Assembly (NCBI GenBank): GCA_025765615.1
Contig: JAIVFJ010000330.1
Span: 1-63,787 of the forward strand
Length of the DNA: 63,787 nucleotides
Origin: Zopfochytrium polystomum
Taxonomy: Eukaryota > Chytridiomycota > Chytridiomycetes > Chytridiales > Chytridiaceae
Reading direction: 5' to 3'
Positions 1 through 8,334 of this stretch are shown here, in pieces. The notes below the pieces were generated by a model. It saw only the letters and a program-made list of their open reading frames with translations. It had not been told where the DNA came from and ran no database searches. The position numbers and the translations under genes are program-made. Position 1 is the first letter of the stretch. Every line of letters begins with the position of its first letter.

Positions 1-160
1 GATCCCTTTGTCAGACACAATGAACCCCAAAAACCTCAATGGAGGTCTTGTGGAATTCACACTTCTCCAGCTTTGCATAGAGGTGATGCTGTCTGAGTCT
101 CTCCAAGACAGTCTTGACATGTCCATATGGCTTGCAGTGTCAGATGAAAATACCAGGATA

Positions 161-1640
161 TCATCCAGGTAGACAATGACAAAAAGGTCCAGAATATCCC
201 TGAAGATTGTCATTCATCATGCCTTGGAAAATAGCTGGAGCATTGGTAAGTCCAAAGGGCATGACCAAGTACTCAAAGTGACCGTATTTGCATCTGAAGG
301 CAGTCTTCCATTGATCCTGGGGCTTAATTCTGACCAAATTGTAGGCACCTCTGAGGTCAATCTTGGAAAATATCCTTGCATGGCTCAGTTTGTCCAGTAA
401 TTCAGAGATGAGAGGCAGTGGATAGCGGTTCTTGACTGTCATCTCATTGAGATCTCTGTAGTCCACACAGGGTCTCAGTCCCCCATCCTTCTTCTTGACA
501 AAAAAGATGGGAGCTCCAGCTGGTGACTTGGAAGGTTGGATGAATCCCTTGTTCAGCATTTCTTCAATGTATTCTTGGAGGGCCTTGGCTTCTGGTGGAG
601 AGAGGTGGTACAGTGGCTTGAAAGGTGGGCTGCAAGTTTCATCCTTGAGTGGGATTTCACAGTCATAAGGCCTCTGAGCTGGTAGCAGGTCTGCCTTGGT
701 CTTGGAAAACACATCAGCATAAGGGAGATATTCTTTTGGTAGCTTGGATGCCAGCAAAAGGTCTGATGGGTCCAGGTTGTTGTGCTCCTCAGCAGTGGGG
801 CTTGAATTCTTGACTGGGAACTGTGATTCTTGAATCTTTGACTGAGAGTTCTGTTCTTGGCAAAGACTGTGAGCTGTGGAACTTGAATCTTGAATGTGGA
901 CTGTGAACTGTGGTACTTGAATCTTTGACTGTGGGTTCTGTGAACAAGAGTCATGGCCATGACTGTGAGCTCTATGAGCTCTACTTGAATCTTGACTGTG
1001 AACTGTGAACTGTGGAACTTGAGTCTTGGCTGGCTGTGAATCTTGAATCAAGGGCTTGAGAGCATGAGACTTGGGGGCTTGACTTGAGTTTTGGGTGACT
1101 GTTCCGATTGGTGGAGGTTGGACTTGACCAGTGACCCAATCAATGGCAGGGTTCTGGGCTTGCAGCCATGGTAATCCCAGGAATGACAGAGAATGTGGGT
1201 GAGCCAAGATCCAATACTTCCAGATTGACCATGGATGGTGGAAAGTCTTGGATGTGGAGGTTTAGCTTGGTTTCATGGCTGATTTCCTTGAACAGAGCAT
1301 GATTGGCAAAGTGGACCTTGAGGGGTGTGGATTTCTTGATCGTAGGAATGGCACAAGACTTGGCAAGGGTGGCATCAATGATGTTGCAGGATGATCCAGA
1401 GTCTATAAGGGCCTTGGTTGTGATGGTTGACTTGGGTGAGAGTTGAATCTTGACATCCATGGTGAGTTGGTGGGGCTTGGAATCTGAGGTGTTTGTGGTG
1501 CTGGTGGTGGTGATGAAACAGGGGCAGCTTGGAGGAGGGTCCAGGGAATTGCCCCTCAGTGAGCCTGGACCTGGGAGTTTGGGTGCTTCTTCCTTGGGCA
1601 GTCCTTGACAGCATGCTCCTTGGAGCCACAGTAAAAACAC
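161..1640 (-). pseudogene. Pol fragment of copy 1 (protease and RT start), frame-broken
   Basis: Two overlapping minus-strand frames (1640 to 1140 and 1207 to 161) together match the protease-RT segment of copy 2 at 5165-6595. The protease motif (LIDSGSS) lies in the first piece. The RT fingers ([20 protein letters not shown]) and the block ending [15 protein letters not shown] lie in the second. An extra A near 1178 splits the two pieces. Unlike copy 2, this copy keeps the expected frame at the MPFGLTN motif, and another extra base breaks it near 207. It continues beyond the window edge. Confidence 0.85.
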
Positions 1641-1724
1641 AGTCCCTGCTGGGCCCTCCTTGTTTTCTCCTCTTGGCTCAGAGGACCCTTAGGAAGTGTC
1701 TCAACTGCATCCACTTGCATGGGT

Positions 1725-2480
1725 TCAGGAACTGTAAGAGCTTGAGGGAACTGGGGTAGGTCTTGATGTAGTTCCTACTTGTCTTTGCTTCAGCCTCTTG
1801 GAGTAGAGTCTGTTGTCAATCTTGATGGCAAGGAGAATGTACTCTTCCAAGGTCTCAGGGATGTGCAGAGACTGGGAGAGCATGTCTTGGATAGACTCAT
1901 GGAGACCATCATGGTACAGCTCCATCAGAGCTGCATCATTGTATCCAGAGTCTCTGGCTAGTTGCTTGAATTGGTTGGTGTAGGCCACACAAGATTGCTT
2001 TCCTTGCTTGATATGCTTGAGCTTGGATCTTGCTGTCCAAGATGCGTAGGGGTCACCAAAGGTAGCTTCCAGCCCCTCCCAGAGCTCTTGCAGGGTGGTG
2101 GGTGTGCTTGGGAGAGATCTGTACCATGATTGAGCTTGACCAGACAGGAGGGTGCTTGTGAAAAGAACCTTGACTTGCTCACTGGGAAATCTTGAAGGTT
2201 GGAGAAGGATGACATTCTCCACAGTGGCCATGAAGTTCCTAAGGTCTTTGGCCAGCCCAGTGAACTTGTCAGGGCTGGGAACCTTGGGCTCTCTTGCTTG
2301 GTTGGCTTGAGGCAGGGGAAGAGCTTGATGTTCTTGTTGGTGAAGTTGTTGTTGAAGCTGGTGCTGCTGGTGAAGGACTTGTTCTTGAAGTTGGTGTGTC
2401 TGTCTTGAGAGGGCTTGTAATTGGTCCATCAAGGCTTGGAAGGCAGTTGCATCAGGGAAGGTGTTGTTTGGGTCAGACAT
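1725..2480 (-). pseudogene. gag: Gag of copy 1, 3' end lost to a frameshift
   Basis: The start codon and the first roughly 245 residues match the gag of copy 2 (6511-7434). These include the Gln/Leu-rich coiled segment near residues 20-55 and the capsid-like region with a [10 protein letters not shown] motif. An extra G near 1748 shifts the frame before the zinc knuckle, so the CCHC motif is not in this frame. Gag would form the intracellular virus-like particle. Confidence 0.85.
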
Positions 2481-2507
2481 GATGGCAGAGAGTAGTGGGA
2501 GAGGGTG

Positions 2508-2518
2508 AAGTGAATTAT
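2508..2518 (-). promoter_or_regulatory. Primer-binding site of copy 1 (self-priming type)
   Basis: Two bases inside the LTR edge lies an 11-base segment (+ strand AAGTGAATTAT). It is the exact reverse complement of 2591-2601, the predicted first bases of the LTR transcript. No match to a usual tRNA 3' end (TGG...) follows the LTR. This is the arrangement known from Tf1/sushi elements, where the mRNA 5' end folds back and primes its own minus-strand DNA. Confidence 0.7.
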
Positions 2519-2590
2519 GATGTCAGGAACAGGGCAGGACAGGACAAGGCAGACAAGGAACTGAGAGGAGTGATGATTGTATTGGAAACA

Positions 2591-2636
2591 ATAATTCACT
2601 TGAGGGATGGGACAGGTCCCCCATCCCCCTTTTATA
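2591..2636 (-). promoter_or_regulatory. LTR core promoter (TATA and predicted start)
   Basis: On the minus strand a TATAAAAGG box begins at 2636. About 35 bases downstream, at about 2601, begins AAGTGAATTAT, the segment complementary to the PBS. In Tf1-type elements the complementary segment is the transcript 5' end, so TATA spacing and primer complementarity point to the same start site. Confidence 0.7.
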
Positions 2637-2668
2637 CCTTTTGAGAGTGTTCCTTGTCAAGACTCCAA

Positions 2669-2681
2669 GAAAGTTCCAGAA
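2669..2681 (-). promoter_or_regulatory. Proximal heat-shock element in LTR
   Basis: A perfect three-unit heat-shock element: GAA at 2669, TTC at 2674 and GAA at 2679, each with a 2-base spacer. It sits about 33 bases upstream of the TATA box on the transcribed strand. Three alternating nGAAn units is the minimal site for an HSF trimer. Confidence 0.7.
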
Positions 2682-2746
2682 AGAGCAATTAGTAATGCAA
2701 TGATACCAATGATACCAATGACAACAAGACAAGTCAGGAAAGCAAA

Positions 2747-2844
2747 GAAGGTTCCAGAAGGTTCCACAAGGTTCCATGAAGGAATGTTCTAGAAGGTTCC
2801 AGAAGGTTCCAGAAGGTTCCATGAAGGAATGTTCTAGAAGGTTC
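2747..2844 (-). promoter_or_regulatory. Heat-shock-element array in U3 of LTR
   Basis: Twenty consecutive 5-bp units alternate GAA and TTC in one unbroken phase from 2747 to 2844. Seventeen are perfect; the imperfect units are at 2767, 2777 and 2822. The longest perfect run is eight units (2782-2819). This is the nGAAnnTTCn pattern bound by heat-shock factor. It lies about 110-210 bp upstream of the TATA box on the transcribed strand. The same array is in the other LTR at 7701-7798. Confidence 0.85.
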
Positions 2845-2873
2845 CAGAGGTTTCCAGAGGGTGATTCATAACA

Positions 2874-2890
2874 TCATCTCCCCCTTTTAG
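2874..2890 (-). promoter_or_regulatory. Polypurine tract of copy 2
   Basis: On the minus strand the sequence CTAAAAGGGGGAGATGA ends exactly where the LTR starts with TGTTATG. It is the expected purine-rich primer for plus-strand DNA synthesis, and it also encodes the last codons and stop of pol. Confidence 0.85.
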
Positions 2891-4055
2891 GCCTCTTCTG
2901 CAACTTGGTGGGGTACCTGGTCTTGAACTCGAGCAGAAGGTCTTGGCAGTGAGTGAGGTTTGACTCAGGCTCCCAGGTGTTGTCAGCATCTGAGTAACCT
3001 TTCCACTTAACAAGGAACTTGAGTGTTCTTCCAAACCACTTGGCATCCAAGATTTGTTCAACCTCAAATTCCTCTTCACCTTCTACCTCAACTGGAGGAG
3101 GAGGAGGAACAACTCTGCCTGGAATGGAATTGGCCACAAACTTCTCTAAAAGGCTGACATGGAAAACTGGGTGGATCTTCATGGATGCAGGGAGATCCAG
3201 CTTGAAGGTGACTGGATTGATTTGCTCCAAGATCTTGAAAGGACCCAACTTGAGGTTGTCTAGCTTGGGACTTGGTCTTTTGGTCTGCAAGTTCTTCCTC
3301 AGAAGCCAAACTTGCTGACCCACAGCAAGGTCATGGTCCATTCTGTGAGTGTTGGCAAATCTTGAGGCATCTTCTTGGGCTTGCTTCAGGGTGGAGTCCA
3401 GGAAGGTGCTGATGATCTTGAGCTTATGTAAGTGTGAAGCCGCAGCAGGAGCTTGGACATTGGATAGGGTCTCTTGTCCCAGAAGATCTCCTCTTGGATT
3501 GAAGCCATAGGTTGCAAAGAAAGGAGATAGCTGGGTGCTTGAGTGGAGAGAATTGTTGAGAGCAAATTCTGCCAGTGGAAGGAGGGTGGGCCAATCATCC
3601 TGTTGATAGCTGACATAGCACCTCAAATACTGCTCCAGAGTCTGGTTTGTTCTTTCTGTTTGTCCATCAGTCTGAGGGTGATAAGCAGTTGACAGTTGAG
3701 ACTTGATTCCAAGGGCTGCTGTGAGTGCTTTCCAAAATTGAGATCTGAACTGTGGTCCTCTGTCACTGACGATTGACTGAGGCAGCCCATGGAGCCTGAA
3801 TATGTGCTGCAAAAACAGGTCTGCTGTTCCTTGTGCATCTATATTCTCAGTGCAGGGGATGAAATGGGCCAACTTTGTCCTTCTGCAGATGACAACAAGG
3901 ATAGAGTCAAATCCATGGGATGGGGGCAGTTTCACAATGAAGTCCATGGATATTGATGACCAAGGGCTGGATGGCAATTGGGAGGGGCTCCAGAAGTCCA
4001 TAGGGCTTGTGTCTGCTGGATTTGTTTCTTTGACAGGTTTCACAGCTGCTGACAT
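2874..4055 (-). CDS. pol: Integrase core and chromodomain (C-terminal pol part)
   Basis: About 390 residues forming the 3' part of pol. The DDE integrase core is visible: an Asp in [13 protein letters not shown], an Asp in SDRGPQFRSQFW, and the catalytic-Glu region HPQTDGQTERTNQTLEQYL. The GPF/IN C-terminal region follows. Near the end is a chromodomain with LVKWKGYSDADNTWEPESNL. Chromodomains are thought to steer integration to marked chromatin. The stop codon TGA at 2874-2876 overlaps the polypurine tract and directly abuts the LTR. The piece joins the upstream frame through a one-base shift near 3980. Confidence 0.93.
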   Translation of the reverse strand: MSAAVKPVKETNPADTSPMDFWSPSQLPSSPWSSISMDFIVKLPPSHGFDSILVVICRRTKLAHFIPCTENIDAQGTADLFLQHIFRLHGLPQSIVSDRGPQFRSQFWKALTAALGIKSQLSTAYHPQTDGQTERTNQTLEQYLRCYVSYQQDDWPTLLPLAEFALNNSLHSSTQLSPFFATYGFNPRGDLLGQETLSNVQAPAAASHLHKLKIISTFLDSTLKQAQEDASRFANTHRMDHDLAVGQQVWLLRKNLQTKRPSPKLDNLKLGPFKILEQINPVTFKLDLPASMKIHPVFHVSLLEKFVANSIPGRVVPPPPPVEVEGEEEFEVEQILDAKWFGRTLKFLVKWKGYSDADNTWEPESNLTHCQDLLLEFKTRYPTKLQKRPKRGR

Positions 4056-5337
4056 AGTTCTTGATGTACTTCCTCATGCCTGGCCAGTAGAAGTCTCTGG
4101 AAACAAGCTCATATGTCTTGTGCTCTCCTGGGTGTCCAGCTGTTGCTGCATCATGCCTTGTCTTGAGTATCTCAAGTTTTTCCTCTTCTTGGCTGATTTG
4201 AATCTTGTGAGGCTTGGGGTCCTTGGAAATAGCATGGGCCCACACACTGTCAGGAAGCAATGAAAGGTGTGTCTTGGATGGTGGGGTGAAACCATCTCCC
4301 CCTTCAGGTGCAAGGTCTGTTCTTCTTGACAGGGCATCAGCCACAGTGTTAAGGTGGCCAGGAGAATAGCACAGCTTAAAGTCATACTCAGAGAGCAGTT
4401 CAGCCCACCTGGCATGCCTCTGCTTGAGCAACCTCCTTGCCCTGAAGAAGGTGAGGTTCTTGTGATCAGAATAGACAGAGATGCCTTTAGAACCAGCCAA
4501 GTAGTGTCTCCAGAATTTGAATGCTTCCACAATTGCAAGCAACTCCTTGTCATGGACTGTGTAGTTACACTCAGCACTGTTCAGCTTCCTGGAGTAATAT
4601 GCCACTGGATGCAGAGGAGCAGAGGGGTCCTGAGAGCTTGGCTGGGACAGAACAGCGCCAAGGGCATAGTCTGAGGCATCAGTTTCCAAGGTGAAGGGAA
4701 GCAAGGGATCCACATGCTTAAGGAGTGGTGCACTTGTGGTTGCTGTCTTAAGAGCTAGCCAGGCTTGCTCTGCTGCTGGGGTCCATTCAAACTTGGTGGT
4801 CTTCTTGGTGAGATCAGTGAGAGGCTTGGCTATGGCAGAATAGTTGGCAATGAAGGTTCTGTAGAAGTTGCAAAATCCAAGGAAGCTTTGAACATCCTTG
4901 ATGGAATTTGGAGCCTTCCATTCAAGAATAGTTTGGATCTTGTCTGGTGCCATGGAGATCCCTTTGTCAGACACAATGAACCCCAAAAACTCAATGGAGG
5001 TCTTGTGGAATTCACACTTCTCCAGCTTTGCATAGAGGTGATGCTGTCTGAGTCTCTCCAAGACAGTCTTGACATGTCCCATATGGCTTGCAGTGTCAGA
5101 TGAAAATACCAGGATATCATCCAGGTAGACAATGACAAAAAGGTCCAGAATATCCCTGAAGATGTCATTCATCATGCCTTGGAAAATAGCTGGAGCATTG
5201 GTAAGTCCAAAGGGCATGAACCAAGTACTCAAAGTGACCGTATTTGCATCTGAAGGCAGTCTTCCATTGATCCTGGGGCTTAATTCTGACCAAATTGTAG
5301 GCACCTCTGAGGTCAATCTTGGAAAATATCCTTGCAT
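3907..5337 (-). CDS. pol: Reverse transcriptase palm, RNase H and integrase N-terminus
   Basis: This middle pol piece begins just before the RT block with [14 protein letters not shown] and the catalytic motif YLDD (in [13 protein letters not shown]). The thumb and connection follow, then RNase H with the [13 protein letters not shown] motif and its [15 protein letters not shown] segment. Next comes the HHCC zinc-binding N-terminus of integrase (H...H...CETCQRNK). The reading frame is left near 5213, where this copy has an extra A relative to copy 1, and again near 3980. Together with 5165-6595 and 2874-4055 it makes one complete polyprotein set. Confidence 0.9.
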   Translation of the reverse strand: MQGYFPRLTSEVPTIWSELSPRINGRLPSDANTVTLSTWFMPFGLTNAPAIFQGMMNDIFRDILDLFVIVYLDDILVFSSDTASHMGHVKTVLERLRQHHLYAKLEKCEFHKTSIEFLGFIVSDKGISMAPDKIQTILEWKAPNSIKDVQSFLGFCNFYRTFIANYSAIAKPLTDLTKKTTKFEWTPAAEQAWLALKTATTSAPLLKHVDPLLPFTLETDASDYALGAVLSQPSSQDPSAPLHPVAYYSRKLNSAECNYTVHDKELLAIVEAFKFWRHYLAGSKGISVYSDHKNLTFFRARRLLKQRHARWAELLSEYDFKLCYSPGHLNTVADALSRRTDLAPEGGDGFTPPSKTHLSLLPDSVWAHAISKDPKPHKIQISQEEEKLEILKTRHDAATAGHPGEHKTYELVSRDFYWPGMRKYIKNYVSSCETCQRNKSSRHKPYGLLEPLPIAIQPLVINIHGLHCETAPIPWI

Positions 5338-6595
5338 GGCTCAGTTTGTCCAGTAATTCAGAGATGAGAGGCAGTGGATAGCGGTTCTTGACTGTCATCT
5401 CATTGAGATCTCTGTAGTCCACACAGGGTCTCAGTCCCCCATCCTTCTTCTTGACAAAAAAGATGGGAGCTCCAGCTGGTGACTTGGAAGGTTGGATGAA
5501 TCCCTTGTTCAGCATTTCTTCAATGTATTCTTGGAGGGCCTTGGCTTCTGGTGGAGAGAGGTGGTACAGTGGCTTGAAAGGTGGGCTGCAAGTTTCATCC
5601 TTGAGTGGGATTTCACAGTCATAAGGCCTCTGAGCTGGTAGCAGGTCTGCCTTGGTCTTGGAAAACACATCAGCATAAGGGAGATATTCTTTTGGTAGCT
5701 TGGATGCCAGCAAAAGGTCTGATGGGTCCAGGTTGTTGTGCTCCTCAGCAGTGGGGCTTGAATTCTTGACTGAGAACTGTGATTCTTGAATCTTTGACTG
5801 AGAGTTCTGTTCTTGGCAAAGACTGTGAGCTGTGGAACTTGAATCTTGAATGTGGACTGTGAACTGTGGTACTTGAATCTTTGACTGTGGGTTCTGTGAA
5901 CAAGAGTCATGGCCATGACTGTGAGCTCTATGAGCTCTACTTGAATCTTGACTGTGAGCTGTGAACTGTGGAACTTGAGTCTTGGCTGGCTGTGAATCTT
6001 GAATCAAGGGCTTGAGAGCATGAGACTTGGGGGCTTGACTTGAGTTTTGGGTGACTGTTCCGATTGGTGGAGGTTGGACTTGACCAGTGACCCAATCAAT
6101 GGCAGGGTTCTGGGCTTGCAGCCATGGTAATCCCAGGATGACAGAGAATGTGGGTGAGCCAAGATCCAATACTTCCAGATTGACCATGGATGGTGGAAAG
6201 TCTTGGATGTGGAGGTTTAGCTTGGTTTCATGGCTGATTTCCTTGAACAGAGCATGATTGGCAAAGTGGACCTTGAGGGGTGTGGATTTCTTGATCGTAG
6301 GAATGGCACAAGACTTGGCAAGGGTGGCATCAATGATGTTGCAGGATGATCCAGAGTCTATAAGGGCCTTGGTTGTGATGGTTGACTTGGGTGAGAGTTG
6401 AATCTTGACATCCATGGTGAGTTGGTGGGGCTTGGAATCTGAGGTGTTTGTGGTGCTGGTGGTGGTGATGAAACAGGGGCAGCTTGGAGGAGGGTCCAGG
6501 GAATTGCCCCTCAGTGAGCCTGGACCTGGGAGTTTGGGTGCTTCTTCCTTGGGCAGTCCTTGACAGCATGCTCCTTGGAGCCACAGTAAAAACAC
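5165..6595 (-). CDS. pol: Protease and N-terminal RT (first pol part)
   Basis: The piece opens in the -1 frame relative to gag, overlapping its last 85 bases. It carries an aspartic protease with [13 protein letters not shown] long linker rich in short Ser/Gln/Val repeats (residues about 190-285) follows, then the RT fingers ([20 protein letters not shown]). It loses frame just before MPFGLTN because of an extra base near 5213. The repeat-rich linker between protease and RT is unusually long. The gag/pol frame relation is the same in copy 1. Confidence 0.88.
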   Translation of the reverse strand: MFLLWLQGACCQGLPKEEAPKLPGPGSLRGNSLDPPPSCPCFITTTSTTNTSDSKPHQLTMDVKIQLSPKSTITTKALIDSGSSCNIIDATLAKSCAIPTIKKSTPLKVHFANHALFKEISHETKLNLHIQDFPPSMVNLEVLDLGSPTFSVILGLPWLQAQNPAIDWVTGQVQPPPIGTVTQNSSQAPKSHALKPLIQDSQPAKTQVPQFTAHSQDSSRAHRAHSHGHDSCSQNPQSKIQVPQFTVHIQDSSSTAHSLCQEQNSQSKIQESQFSVKNSSPTAEEHNNLDPSDLLLASKLPKEYLPYADVFSKTKADLLPAQRPYDCEIPLKDETCSPPFKPLYHLSPPEAKALQEYIEEMLNKGFIQPSKSPAGAPIFFVKKKDGGLRPCVDYRDLNEMTVKNRYPLPLISELLDKLSHARIFSKIDLRGAYNLVRIKPQDQWKTAFRCKYGHFEYLVHALWTYQCSSYFPRHDE

Positions 6596-7434
6596 AGTCC
6601 CTGCTGGGCCCTCCTTGTTTTCTCCTCTTGGCTCAGAGGACCCTTAGGAAGTGTCTCAACTGCATCCACTTGCATGGGTTCAGGAACTGTGAGAGCTTGA
6701 GGAACTGGGGTAGGTCTTGATGTAGTTCCTACTTGTCTCTGCTTCAGCCTCTTGGAGTAGAGTCTGTTGTCAATCTTGATGGCAAGGAGAATGTACTCTT
6801 CCAAGGTCTCAGGGATGTGCAGAGACTGGGAGAGCATGTCTTGGATAGACTCATGGAGACCATCATGGTACAGCTCCATCAGAGCTGCATCATTGTATCC
6901 AGAGTCTCTGGCTAGTTGCTTGAATTGGTTGGTGTAGGCCACACAAGATTGCTTTCCTTGCTTGATATGCTTGAGCTTGGATCTTGCTGTCCAAGATGCG
7001 TAGGGGTCACCAAAGGTAGCTTCCAGCCCCTCCCAGAGCTCTTGCAGGGTGGTGGGTGTGCTTGGGAGAGATCTGTACCATGATTGAGCTTGACCAGACA
7101 GGAGGGTGCTTGTGAAAAGAACCTTGACTTGCTCACTGGGAAATCTTGAAGGTTGGAGAAGGATGACATTCTCCACAGTGGCCATGAAGTTCCTAAGGTC
7201 TTTGGCCAGCCCAGTGAACTTGTCAGGGCTGGGAACCTTGGGCTCTCTTGCTTGGTTGGCTTGAGGCAGGGGAAGAGCTTGATGTTCTTGTTGGTGAAGT
7301 TGTTGTTGAAGCTGGTGCTGCTGGTGAAGGACTTGTTCTTGAAGTTGGTGTGTCTGTCTTGAGAGGGCTTGTAATTGGTCCATCAAGGCTTGGAAGGCAG
7401 TTGCATCAGGGAAGGTGTTGTTTGGGTCAGACAT
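6511..7434 (-). CDS. gag: Gag polyprotein
   Basis: A 307-residue nucleocapsid/capsid precursor. A Gln/Leu/His-rich coiled-coil-like stretch lies near residues 20-55 and a retrotransposon gag domain near 75-190 ([22 protein letters not shown]). A single CCHC zinc knuckle ([14 protein letters not shown]) is at about 281-294. The start at 7434 is the first ATG after the LTR and PBS. It ends 85 bases into the pol frame. Chromoviruses of the Tf1/sushi group often have one fused gag-pol frame, so the separate stop may be a real -1 frameshift arrangement or a shared ancestral indel. Confidence 0.92.
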   Translation of the reverse strand: MSDPNNTFPDATAFQALMDQLQALSRQTHQLQEQVLHQQHQLQQQLHQQEHQALPLPQANQAREPKVPSPDKFTGLAKDLRNFMATVENVILLQPSRFPSEQVKVLFTSTLLSGQAQSWYRSLPSTPTTLQELWEGLEATFGDPYASWTARSKLKHIKQGKQSCVAYTNQFKQLARDSGYNDAALMELYHDGLHESIQDMLSQSLHIPETLEEYILLAIKIDNRLYSKRLKQRQVGTTSRPTPVPQALTVPEPMQVDAVETLPKGPLSQEEKTRRAQQGLCFYCGSKEHAVKDCPRKKHPNSQVQAH

Positions 7435-7461
7435 GATGGCAGAGAGTAGTGGGAGAGGGTG

Positions 7462-7472
7462 AAGTGAATTAT
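7462..7472 (-). promoter_or_regulatory. Primer-binding site of copy 2 (self-priming type)
   Basis: The same 11-base segment as in copy 1, two bases inside the 5' LTR. It is the reverse complement of 7545-7555, the predicted transcript start in this LTR. Confidence 0.7.
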
Positions 7473-7474
7473 GA

Positions 7475-7827
7475 TGTCAGGAACAGGGCAGGACAGGACA
7501 AGGCAGACAAGGAACTGAGAGGAGTGATGATTGTATTGGAAACAATAATTCACTTGAGGGATGGGACAGGTCCCCCATCCCCCTTTTATACCTTTTGAGA
7601 GTGTTCCTTGTCAAGACTCCAAGAAAGTTCCAGAAAGAGCAATTAGTAATGCAATGATACCAATGATACCAATGACAACAAGACAAGTCAGGAAAGCAAA
7701 GAAGGTTCCAGAAGGTTCCACAAGGTTCCATGAAGGAATGTTCTAGAAGGTTCCAGAAGGTTCCAGAAGGTTCCATGAAGGAATGTTCTAGAAGGTTCCA
7801 GAGGTTTCCAGAGGGTGATTCATAACA
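7475..7827 (-). repeat. 5' LTR of copy 2
   Basis: A 353-bp LTR identical by eye to 2521-2873. This is the copy that would drive transcription of the complete element: heat-shock-element array 7701-7798, proximal heat-shock element 7623-7635, TATA 7585-7590 and start near 7555, all on the minus strand. The flank to the right begins CTTTGTGCC. Confidence 0.95.
7701..7798 (-). promoter_or_regulatory. Heat-shock-element array in promoter-bearing LTR
   Basis: Twenty in-phase 5-bp GAA/TTC units, 17 of them perfect, as in the left LTR. Because this LTR is upstream of gag, HSF bound here would act on transcription of the intact element. Confidence 0.85.
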
Positions 7828-8303
7828 CTTTGTGCCTCGTTGGGAAAAAATGTAAGGAGGGAAAAAAAAAAAAAAAAATTTTCCCCCACCCAGCGTTTGG
7901 CTGCTGCCAGCCTGAACCAGCCTGATCCAGCACGATCCAGCTGCAACTTGACTTGCAGCAACAGGCAGGATGAACAGCACAAGATTAAGGGATTGCCCAA
8001 AGGAGAAAACACGGCTGGAGAGAGCCGTGGGTAGGTTGGGGGGGAAGGGCAAAGAATGAGAGAGAAGAAGAAGAAACTTTTGTGTACAAAAATTTGTTTT
8101 GTTTTTGTTGTTTTGTTAAATGGGCATCATGGTGGTCAGTTGGAACAAAAAAAAGAAGAAGAAAAAAGCTACAGCACATGGTATTCCCGCGTGGTCTCCC
8201 ACCATTTTTGTGTCTTCACCTCTTTCTGCTTGGTGTCAGAGATCACAGCAACCGCTCTCCGTTGGAACTTTGTCTCCAATTGTTTTGTCGCTAATTTTAC
8301 GTG

Positions 8304-8334
<31 letters not shown>

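Larger units (their letters stand above)
1..2520 (-). mobile_element. Truncated internal region of chromovirus copy 1
   Basis: This stretch is nearly identical to 4954-7474 and is the PBS, gag, protease and early reverse-transcriptase part of a Ty3/gypsy element read on the minus strand. It is cut off by the window start inside RT. Against copy 2 I count about four substitutions and about six one-base length differences (near 33, 100, 207, 257, 1178 and 1748), which break its reading frames. It shares the LTR at 2521-2873 with the complete element to its right, so the two copies are in head-to-tail tandem. The one-base differences lie in short homopolymers, so some may be sequencing errors. 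Confidence 0.93.
2521..2873 (-). repeat. Shared LTR: 3' LTR of copy 2 and 5' LTR of copy 1
   Basis: A 353-bp LTR bounded by TGT...ACA on either strand. It appears identical to the LTR at 7475-7827. On its left lie the PBS and gag of copy 1; on its right lies the polypurine tract of copy 2. It therefore serves both elements. Read on the minus strand it holds, in order, a heat-shock-element array (U3), a proximal heat-shock element, a TATA box and a start site whose first bases match the PBS. Confidence 0.95.
2521..7827 (-). mobile_element. Complete Ty3/gypsy chromovirus (Tf1/sushi type), copy 2
   Basis: A 5.3-kb LTR retrotransposon on the minus strand. In order it has the 5' LTR (7475-7827), PBS, gag, protease, RT, RNase H, integrase with C-terminal chromodomain, polypurine tract and 3' LTR (2521-2873). 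The two LTRs look identical, which implies recent insertion or recent exchange between LTRs. The domain order and the chromodomain place it in the chromoviruses, and the PBS places it near Tf1/sushi. Pol is split by two one-base frame changes (near 5213 and about 3980), so this copy is either recently inactivated or carries sequencing indels. The left target-site copy is outside the window; the right flank begins CTTTG. Confidence 0.95.

Noticed and set aside
6511..6595. A clear -1 slippery heptamer for gag-pol frameshifting
   Set aside because: The overlap contains TGTTTTTAC, but in the gag frame it does not fit X-XXY-YYZ, so I only report the overlap.
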